A DNA stretch of 38,593 nucleotides, taken from Syntrophomonadaceae bacterium (lineage in GTDB: Bacteria > Bacillota > Syntrophomonadia > Syntrophomonadales > Syntrophomonadaceae). Shown here in pieces: positions 32,837 through 38,593 of this stretch. Numbering within the stretch: the first letter of the stretch is position 1; the number at the start of each line of letters is the position of its first letter. The stretch is taken from the NCBI GenBank assembly GCA_012729715.1, contig JAAYCQ010000038.1, positions 1 to 38,593 of the forward strand, read 5' to 3'. The translations under genes and the position numbers were made by a program. Below the pieces are notes generated by a model, which saw only the letters and a list, made by a program, of their open reading frames with translations, did not search any database and was not told the origin of the DNA.

Positions 32837-33868
32837 CTAACTGATTTCCTCCTCTAGAACCTCCAACAATATCTGAGTAAAAAGCTCCCCGGCATATTTG
32901 GCTTCAGTAAAAGAGTTGTAATCGCTGCCAACTTCCAATAACAAGGAGTGGTCAAAAAACTCCTGGTTAAAAGTACCCGGCCTGGTTCTAATTCCCTTAA
33001 TTAATCCCGGGTACATCTTTTCACCCTGCTGATACAGCTTTTCGGCAAAGGCCAGATTATCTTTCCAGTGGGGATGCTCCTTACGTTCATCAGTCCCTAC
33101 TATTATAAGTATACGGGCTGCCTTCTTACCTCTTACATTAATAGTGTCCGCACTTTCTTTTCCGGGTATGCTATCCCGGTGAACATCAAAAAGTGCCAAA
33201 AGCTTTTCTTTAGAATTCAGAATATCCTTAACCGTTTCCCGGGAATTAGTATAGCTTTTATCATAATCCGGATAATCATGGATATTGTCAATAAAATCCG
33301 CCTGTATTCCTGCCGACTGCAGTTGTTCCCTAATCAGGCCGGCCACATCATTTACCAGGCCTTTTTCCCCATCACAGCGGGCTTTGCCGCTATCCGGAAT
33401 ATAAGTTTCGGCACTATGAGTACAATATAGTACTACCTGGTACTCTTCCAGTGCCTGGTAGTATTTTATTTCCACCTTATCTTCTTGCGGTTTAACAGGG
33501 GATTTGATGTCAGCCCAGCTTTTATCGCTTTCCTGTATTCTTATATGTTGCCCCCGGGATGCAGGGAGCTGTAAGTTAGCTACCATAAGGTTTTCCGGCA
33601 TTTCTCGCCTAAAGTCCACCAACCAGCGGTCAGCTGTGGCATTTTGCCCGGCCAGGGCTACACTATTCAAGGCAAAAAGATTAATGGCCGTTTCCGGGCT
33701 AATCCCGATGGCTATTGCAGACAGATCCAAACTGAATTTATCACTTCCGTCTAACCTGTCTTTATTAATACCAGCAAAATCAATCCCTACACCGGCTATT
33801 ATAACAATTAGAAACAGCTGTAGAAAAACAATATTTTTTAGAAAATTAATAAAATTTTGGCCCTGCAT
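32837..33868 (-). CDS. spoIIP: Stage II sporulation protein P
   Basis: SpoIIP is the amidase/endopeptidase that, with SpoIID and SpoIIM, degrades septal peptidoglycan and drives engulfment. The 343-residue product has an N-terminal membrane anchor (about 9-29) and a C-terminal catalytic domain with THSAETY and DVHRD. In homologues the active-site motif is HTHxxES; here the first residue is Cys (C-T-H-S-A-E), while the histidine and glutamate that act in metal binding, and the later histidine in DVHRD, are retained. I chose the ATG at 33866-33868, six bases after GGAGGTG. The usual neighbour gpr is absent; rpsT lies upstream in the opposite direction. Confidence 0.93.
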   Translation of the reverse strand: MQGQNFINFLKNIVFLQLFLIVIIAGVGIDFAGINKDRLDGSDKFSLDLSAIAIGISPETAINLFALNSVALAGQNATADRWLVDFRREMPENLMVANLQLPASRGQHIRIQESDKSWADIKSPVKPQEDKVEIKYYQALEEYQVVLYCTHSAETYIPDSGKARCDGEKGLVNDVAGLIREQLQSAGIQADFIDNIHDYPDYDKSYTNSRETVKDILNSKEKLLALFDVHRDSIPGKESADTINVRGKKAARILIIVGTDERKEHPHWKDNLAFAEKLYQQGEKMYPGLIKGIRTRPGTFNQEFFDHSLLLEVGSDYNSFTEAKYAGELFTQILLEVLEEEIS

Positions 33869-33941
33869 CCTGTCCACCTCCCACCTCTTATCTTATTAAG
33901 CTTATGGTGGTAGTGAGATGAATATTCCCTGCGCCTTTTTA

Positions 33942-33970
33942 TTGCATTTTAAATCTGATAATGCTATAGT
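33942..33970 (+). promoter_or_regulatory. Sigma-A promoter of rpsT
   Basis: TTGCAT (33942-33947) and TATAGT (33965-33970) are separated by 17 bp and lie about 36 bp before the rpsT start codon. Confidence 0.8.
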
Positions 33971-34005
33971 ATTTCTGTTAGCTTTGAATTCGAGGAGGTG
34001 AAAGT

Positions 34006-34272
34006 GTGGCAAAAAGTAAAACTCCGGCCAAGAGAGCCAGAAAAGCTGAAGAAAATCGGCTTAGAAATAAAGCTTATAAGAGCAGGCTGAAAACAGCTAT
34101 CAAAAAGTATGAGTCAGCTCTGCAAGAAGATAATCAGGAAGCTGCCAGGGATAATCTCTTACAAGTAACCTCCCTCATTGATAAAAGCGTAAACAAGGGA
34201 GTATTGCACAAGAATACGGCAGCCCGGCGTAAATCCAGCCTGGTAAAGAAGTTTAATAGTGTAGGTCAGTAA
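34006..34272 (+). CDS. rpsT: 30S ribosomal protein S20
   Basis: S20 binds 16S rRNA early in 30S assembly. The 88-residue, highly basic protein begins MAKSKTPAKRARKAEENRLRNK and contains SRLKTAIKKYE and GVLHKNTAARRKSSLVKKFN, all family-typical. The start is GTG after a near-perfect GAGGAGGTGAAA. It is a stand-alone plus-strand unit with its own promoter and terminator, placed divergently from spoIIP and convergently to holA. Confidence 0.97.
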   Translation: MAKSKTPAKRARKAEENRLRNKAYKSRLKTAIKKYESALQEDNQEAARDNLLQVTSLIDKSVNKGVLHKNTAARRKSSLVKKFNSVGQ

Positions 34273-34277
34273 AAATG

Positions 34278-34305
34278 AACCTGTCTTTGGGCAGGTTTAT
34301 TTTTT
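34278..34305 (+). terminator. Rho-independent terminator of rpsT, probably bidirectional
   Basis: AACCTGTC (34278-34285) pairs with GGCAGGTT (34290-34297) over eight positions including a G-U, with a four-base loop, followed by TTTATTTTTTATT on the plus strand. On the minus strand it is preceded by the holA stop and followed by a shorter U tract, so it can serve both genes. Confidence 0.85.
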
Positions 34306-35277
34306 ATTGCATATTTCAATGAGAAGACCTTCCATAATAGTTTTGTCATTTTGACCGGTACTTTTCAACCTGATATCGGCATCCAGGAATTGTTTAAATA
34401 CATACTGTAATTCATCCCAGGTAAAATTACGGGCCTGATCCAGCATTTTTTTAACCGCAAAATCCTTCATCCCGGTCAGTCGGGATATTTCCTTTATATC
34501 AATCCGCTCTTCCTGATAACACTTAACTTTACCCAGAGAATTAAACTGGCGTACTATCATGAATAATATAAATACTGGGTGTTCTCCCTGTTCCAGTAGT
34601 TGATAAAAAGCCTGAAATGATGCCTTTAAATTTCTGTCTAATAAAGCATTGGTAAGCTTGAAAACCTTGATTTCATCCCTGCCTTCAAGCTGCTCTTCGA
34701 TATCCTTGGCATCAATGGTTTTACCCTCTGATACCAGACAAAGTTTCTCAATCAGGTTATATAGATAATACATATCCTGTCCGCTTTTAACCATCAAACT
34801 AATTCCCGCATTATTAATCTTGCGACCCCGGGCGGTAAATTCGTCCTTAATCCAGTTGGCCAGGTATTGCGGGTTGGCAGGCTTGCATTCAATAACCGTG
34901 GCTTGTTTGTCCAACAGTTTTACCAGAACGTTGCTGGCATTGTGTTCTATCGCAGTTATTAGCAAGGTTTGTCCCGGAGTTTCCCGCTGCAAATAGTCCT
35001 GTAAAACCTTAAGGATTTCCTCGTTGCGGCTACTTTTACGTCCCGATTTGCCCAGCCAGAAAGGCCGTTTTATAATAACCACTCTTTGCAGGGAAAAAAG
35101 GGGACTGAATTCGAGTTCTTCCAATAACCGGGGGGGGCTTAGTTCATCTCCATCCAGATAAAGCAGCTCTACTTCTTCCCCGCTCTCCTCCTGCATAAGG
35201 TAATGTATTTCTTTTATTTTCTGGTCTATCAGGAAAGCTTCAGTTCCCCAGATGAAATAGGTGTTATTACCAGCCAT
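34297..35277 (-). CDS. holA: DNA polymerase III delta subunit
   Basis: HolA (delta) opens the beta sliding clamp during loading. The 326-residue protein has the family features: N-terminal TYFIWGTEAFLIDQKI, LLYLDGDELSPPRLLEELEFSPLFSLQRVVIIKRP, then the middle and C-terminal helical domains, with FKLTNALLDRNLKASF and the final ADIRLKSTGQNDKTIMEGLLIEI. The ATG follows AAGGAGTAAGTAT, a site that lies in a G-rich degenerate repeat. Next to rpsT it keeps the usual Firmicute order. Confidence 0.95.
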   Translation of the reverse strand: MAGNNTYFIWGTEAFLIDQKIKEIHYLMQEESGEEVELLYLDGDELSPPRLLEELEFSPLFSLQRVVIIKRPFWLGKSGRKSSRNEEILKVLQDYLQRETPGQTLLITAIEHNASNVLVKLLDKQATVIECKPANPQYLANWIKDEFTARGRKINNAGISLMVKSGQDMYYLYNLIEKLCLVSEGKTIDAKDIEEQLEGRDEIKVFKLTNALLDRNLKASFQAFYQLLEQGEHPVFILFMIVRQFNSLGKVKCYQEERIDIKEISRLTGMKDFAVKKMLDQARNFTWDELQYVFKQFLDADIRLKSTGQNDKTIMEGLLIEICNKK

Positions 35278-35374
35278 ATACTTACTCCTTATCCCTAACC
35301 CCTTAAGCCTTACTACATTTATGGATATAATAACATATTTACAGTAGGCAGATTAATTAGCTGTTTAAAACACT

Positions 35375-36772
35375 TTACCATTTGAGCCAGGCCAGTAGCC
35401 TGCGAAAGCTATATCCCCCATTAAAAAGCATGAGCACTAATGGTCTTTTTTTGATCTGCAGCTCCCGCCATAACCTGATGAAAAATACCAGAGCCAGTAG
35501 AGCTGATAATAACTCGGAGGCTGAAAAAGCCAGCCATACTCCCTGGATATTATAATAGCGGGGCAGGATAATTATAAGGGGAAGGAAGAACCCCACCTGG
35601 CGTAATAGTGATAAATACATAGCAGTAGTTCCTTTACCCAGTGCCTGCAAAACAGAATAAAGGATAATTATTGGTCCCATCAAAGGTAAAACCAGAGTTG
35701 CCAGACGCAGGCAGCTTATACCCATTATCAGCAGGGCGGGGTCATTAGAAAAGAACTGCATTACCCACAGCGGATAATGTTGAATAATAAACCAACCCCA
35801 GCCAATTAATAATAAAGATAGAACTGATGCTTTAACCAGGGTTTCTTTTACCCGATCATTTTTTCCCGCACCGTAGGCAAAACCAGCCATCGGTGTCGCT
35901 CCCTGGGATAGCCCGTAAACCGGCATGTATATGATGGAGCGAATATGCATAAATATCCCCAGGACTGCCAGTGCCGTACAGCTATAGGCTACCAGCACCC
36001 GATTCAGAAAGGCCATGATAAAAACGCTGCATATTTCCATAACCATGGTGGGAAGGGCCACCTGGTAAACTCCTAATAATACCTTCATACTGGGGCGAAA
36101 ATGCCTTATGGCCCAGCTCAAGTAAAGCCGTTTCTTAACTACTACCAGCACAATTAGGATAGAGGTTAACAACTGGGCCAGGACGGTGGCAATGGCTGCT
36201 CCTTTAAGCCCCATTCCTGGTACAGGCCCCAGGCCAAAAATAAAAAGCGGGTCAAAGGCAACATTAAGAGCTGCACCGGATAAAGCTACCATCATAGGCA
36301 GAAAAGTATTTCCTTCTCCCTGGATGATACTGCTTAACACAATAGGGATAAAGGTAAAGATACAACCTACCAGAATAATACCAAGGTATTCTTTACAAAG
36401 TAAAAAAGTCTCCTGATTAGAACCGAAAAGCAACAACAATTGGTCCAGGTACTGCCCGCCAAGTAGCAGAAATAGTAAACCATAGATGATTCCGATAAAT
36501 AATCCATGCCAGGCAACATTATCGGCAAATTTAATATCACCCTGGCCCAATGTTCGGGAAATAAGAGAGGTAAGACCCACACCGGTAGCTGAGGCTAAAG
36601 AGGTTATTAAGACTTGTATGGGAATGGTTAAAGTAATAGCTGCCAGAGCTTGTGCCCCCAGACGAGCTATAAAGAAGGTATCAACCAGGCTGAACAGGGA
36701 GTAGGAAAACATGCCCACCATGGCGGGGAAGGACAATTTTAGCAGTAACCGACCTACACTTTTGTTTAGCAT
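35375..36772 (-). CDS. MATE family efflux transporter
   Basis: The 465-residue integral membrane protein has about 12 hydrophobic helices in two homologous halves and the family patterns LLKLSFPAMVGMFSYSLFSLVDTFFIARLG at the start and GLSQGATPMAGFAYGAG in the second half. MATE transporters expel cationic drugs or metabolites in exchange for sodium or protons; the substrate here is unknown. No strong Shine-Dalgarno sequence precedes the ATG. A hairpin separates it from the upstream DUF4282 gene. Confidence 0.93.
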   Translation of the reverse strand: MLNKSVGRLLLKLSFPAMVGMFSYSLFSLVDTFFIARLGAQALAAITLTIPIQVLITSLASATGVGLTSLISRTLGQGDIKFADNVAWHGLFIGIIYGLLFLLLGGQYLDQLLLLFGSNQETFLLCKEYLGIILVGCIFTFIPIVLSSIIQGEGNTFLPMMVALSGAALNVAFDPLFIFGLGPVPGMGLKGAAIATVLAQLLTSILIVLVVVKKRLYLSWAIRHFRPSMKVLLGVYQVALPTMVMEICSVFIMAFLNRVLVAYSCTALAVLGIFMHIRSIIYMPVYGLSQGATPMAGFAYGAGKNDRVKETLVKASVLSLLLIGWGWFIIQHYPLWVMQFFSNDPALLIMGISCLRLATLVLPLMGPIIILYSVLQALGKGTTAMYLSLLRQVGFFLPLIIILPRYYNIQGVWLAFSASELLSALLALVFFIRLWRELQIKKRPLVLMLFNGGYSFRRLLAWLKW

Positions 36773-36836
36773 ATAATCATTTCTTATTCTATCGCCTCCC
36801 CACCTTTAATTAGGAAAATTATTTGGGGCGCAGCAA

Positions 36837-36861
36837 AATCCCGGGAACTATGCCCGGGATT
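36837..36861 (-). terminator. Hairpin between the DUF4282 gene and the MATE gene
   Basis: AATCCCGGG (36837-36845) and CCCGGGATT (36853-36861) form a perfect nine-base-pair stem with a seven-base loop, just after the DUF4282 stop codon. The minus-strand U tract after it is short (UUUUGCUG), so termination may be partial. Confidence 0.6.
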
Positions 36862-36871
36862 GGCCAAATAA

Positions 36872-37207
36872 TTATTCGGTAACATCGCCCACCGAACTTG
36901 TAATGTCCGGAGGAGTTGAATACAAGTCAGGATTACTGGTACTATAACTGGGAACATTGGGCAAACCATTTTCAATTTGTTTCAAGGACTGGAATATTTT
37001 AAATATAACTATTATGATCTCGCAATAAAGCCTTACCACCAGAGGTCCTAGTAAAATACAGAGCAAGCCACCAACTCCGCTGTCGTTGAAGGCCATCGCT
37101 ATACCACCGATAACACAAGCAATTACCCCAACCCAGAAAATAATTTTTATAATGATTGGAGTGATCATGGTATCGAAACTACTAACCTCTTTTAACCATT
37201 CTCCCAA
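36872..37207 (-). CDS. DUF4282 domain membrane protein
   Basis: The 111-residue protein has two hydrophobic helices (about 16-40 and 44-72) with FDTMITPIIIKIIFWVGVIACVIGGIAM and LLGPLVVRLYCEIIIVIFKIFQSL, matching the DUF4282 pattern, followed by a polar cytoplasmic tail rich in Pro/Ser. The function of the domain is unknown. The start is TTG right after AAGGAGGTGATAC, an almost perfect ribosome-binding site. Confidence 0.85.
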   Translation of the reverse strand: MGEWLKEVSSFDTMITPIIIKIIFWVGVIACVIGGIAMAFNDSGVGGLLCILLGPLVVRLYCEIIIVIFKIFQSLKQIENGLPNVPSYSTSNPDLYSTPPDITSSVGDVTE

Positions 37208-37521
37208 AGTATCACCTCCTTAAAATATATAGGAATGTGCAATTCCATAATTTATATGTCATAATAGCAAGGAATTCGACTATAATCTGGCAATGCATCC
37301 CCTTTTTGATACTATGCTCTGATAATTTTTCTTATTCCGATATATATTAATGAGGAAATAGACATGACAAAGTTGTCGTGAAAAAAATTCGAATTTAGAA
37401 CCTGATCAATTGTTTAGAGTGAGGGGTTAGGGGTTAGTGGTAATGATTATAGGGGTAGTCGGTATTAATAACGCATATAAAATCTGTATCAAAATAGTGT
37501 TCCAGAAAGGAAATCAGTAAT
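37208..37521. other. Gene-free spacer between DUF4282 and the amidohydrolase
   Basis: This 314-bp divergent spacer has no coding frame that I can support. It contains the DUF4282 ribosome-binding site, AT-rich DNA, and the second copy of the degenerate GAACCTGATCAATTG repeat (37398-37417) followed by AGTGAGGGGTTAGGGGTTAG. No well-spaced -35/-10 pair stands out in either direction. Confidence 0.5.
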
Positions 37522-38593
37522 ATGTCTATACTTATTAAAAATGCCACAATAGTTACTATGAATGAGAACCGAGATGTTTTTTGTGGTGATTTGCTTATAG
37601 AAAATGACCGCATCAGCAGGATAGGAAAGCTAGATTGGTATACAGCTGATACAGTAATAGATGCCGATAATCAACTGTTACTGCCGGGTTTTGTCCAAAG
37701 TCATGTTCACCTTTGCCAGGTACTTTTTCGCGGTATGGCTGATGACCTGGAATTGCTGGACTGGCTTAAGCAACGCATCTGGCCTCTGGAGGCCAGTCAT
37801 GACGAAGAATCCCTCTACTATTCATCACTCCTGGGTTGTGCCGATCTGCTGCGCGGAGGTACTACATCCATAATCGATATGGCTACCGTAAACCATACGG
37901 AATACGTTTTTACCGCGGTTAAACAGGCCGGAATTCGTTACCTGGGTGGCAAATGTCTGATGGATCATGGTGATGATGTACCGCCGCCACTCTTGGATAC
38001 CCCCGAGAGGGCCCTGCAGGAAAGCCTGGAACTATATCAGCGCTGGAATAATTACGATAATGGTCGTATCCGCTACGCTTTATGCCCACGCTTCGCCGTA
38101 TCCTGCAGCGATACCCTGCTGCGGGAAGCAGCATCATTATCTCAACAATATCAAATACCGGTACATACCCATGCCTCCGAAAACCAGGGAGAAATTGAAC
38201 TGGTAGAAAAGGAGCGGGGAATGCGTAATGTTATTTACCTGAACAGCTTGGGCCTGTGTAATGACAGGCTAATATTAGCCCACTGCATTCATTTAAATAC
38301 CGATGAAATGAGATTACTGGCAGAAAGTCGGAGTAATATCGTACACTGCCCCAGCGCCAATTTAAAACTGGGTTCAGGTATTGCCCCTATCCCCCCGCTA
38401 CTGGATATGGGAGCCCGGGTTTCATTAGGTGCTGATGGTGCACCATGTAACAATAACCTCAGCATGTTTATGGAAATGCGCCTGGCTGCTCTTATCCAGA
38501 AGCCCTTCCATGGTCCCCAGTCTATGCCCGCTCAAACCGTAGTGGAAATGGCTACCCTGGGTGGAGCCAGGGCCATGGGATTGGAACATGAAA
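37522..38593 (+). CDS. Amidohydrolase of the 5'-deoxyadenosine / S-adenosylhomocysteine / guanine deaminase group (partial)
   Basis: The frame runs off the right edge after 357 residues. It has the amidohydrolase metal site: HVHL (H61, H63), then HTHASEN, AHCIHL and LGADGAPCNN, with the N-terminal beta-sandwich MSILIKNATIVTMN and the GDLLIENDRISRIG pattern. Such enzymes deaminate SAH, 5'-methylthioadenosine, 5'-deoxyadenosine or guanine. The lack of the guanine-deaminase PGxIDxH pattern favours an MtaD-like role, in keeping with the many radical-SAM enzymes that make 5'-deoxyadenosine, but that is inference. The ATG is preceded by AAAGGAAA. No neighbour helps; the rest of the gene lies outside. 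Confidence 0.85.
   Translation, partial: MSILIKNATIVTMNENRDVFCGDLLIENDRISRIGKLDWYTADTVIDADNQLLLPGFVQSHVHLCQVLFRGMADDLELLDWLKQRIWPLEASHDEESLYYSSLLGCADLLRGGTTSIIDMATVNHTEYVFTAVKQAGIRYLGGKCLMDHGDDVPPPLLDTPERALQESLELYQRWNNYDNGRIRYALCPRFAVSCSDTLLREAASLSQQYQIPVHTHASENQGEIELVEKERGMRNVIYLNSLGLCNDRLILAHCIHLNTDEMRLLAESRSNIVHCPSANLKLGSGIAPIPPLLDMGARVSLGADGAPCNNNLSMFMEMRLAALIQKPFHGPQSMPAQTVVEMATLGGARAMGLEHE

Noticed and set aside
1-38593. CRISPR arrays, tRNA or rRNA genes, prophage or intact insertion sequences
   Set aside because: No regularly spaced direct repeats, cloverleaf-like sequences, rRNA segments, integrases or transposase frames were found on either strand.

Overview
The window looks like chromosomal DNA from a Gram-positive, endospore-forming member of the Clostridia. 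The evidence is spoIIP, the yqfC/yqfD pair, a CIRCE/HrcA heat-shock operon, strong Shine-Dalgarno sequences, many TTG/GTG starts, and a gene order that follows the Bacillus/Clostridia block holA-rpsT-spoIIP-lepA-hemW-hrcA-grpE-dnaK-dnaJ-prmA-rsmE-mtaB-rpsU-yqfC-yqfD-phoH-pgpH-ybeY-dgkA-cdd-era-recO. A group III (archaeal-like) chaperonin in the dnaK operon points to the Carboxydothermus/Peptococcaceae/Syntrophomonas side of the class. That placement is inference; no rRNA is present.

Layout. 1-191: N-terminus of a nucleotidyltransferase-like protein, cut by the window edge. 320-9764 (minus): a tight housekeeping operon read as yqfC, yqfD, phoH, pgpH, ybeY, dgkA, cdd, era, deoC, an unknown exported protein, recO. 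9842-10614: two tandem terminators, a 38-residue membrane peptide, a candidate structured RNA with its own terminator, then rpsU with a good promoter. 10617-11052: a HIT protein and its promoter. 11239-14063 (plus): a palindrome followed by an OmpR-type response regulator and a six-TM histidine kinase. This plus-strand pair interrupts the conserved block. 14060-18716 (minus): a UPF0316 membrane protein, an exported protein, mtaB and a metallo-beta-lactamase hydrolase. 18840-19130 (plus): a decayed ECF sigma factor gene. 19243-27435 (minus): the heat-shock operon hrcA, group III chaperonin, grpE, dnaK, dnaJ, prmA, rsmE, driven by a sigma-A promoter with a perfect CIRCE operator. 27445-33868 (minus): hemW, lepA, murJ, a small membrane protein, spoIIP. 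33942-34305 (plus): rpsT with promoter and terminator. 34297-37207 (minus): holA, a MATE transporter and a DUF4282 protein. 37522-end (plus): an amidohydrolase/deaminase, cut by the edge.

Two kinds of repetitive DNA run through the intergenic spaces. One is a family of small palindromes with a conserved GGGGACGG core whose arms differ in sequence yet stay complementary; copies lie against the stop codons of dnaJ, prmA and rsmE, and in tandem just before the lepA ribosome-binding site. The other is AT-rich and CGCGGAT-type simple repeats, which appear to supply codons at the end of dgkA and the start of hemW.

The most interesting items are the group III chaperonin under CIRCE control, the candidate non-coding RNA downstream of rpsU, the covarying palindrome family, and the nucleotidyltransferase fragment at the left edge. 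No CRISPR array, tRNA, rRNA, intact insertion sequence or prophage was seen.
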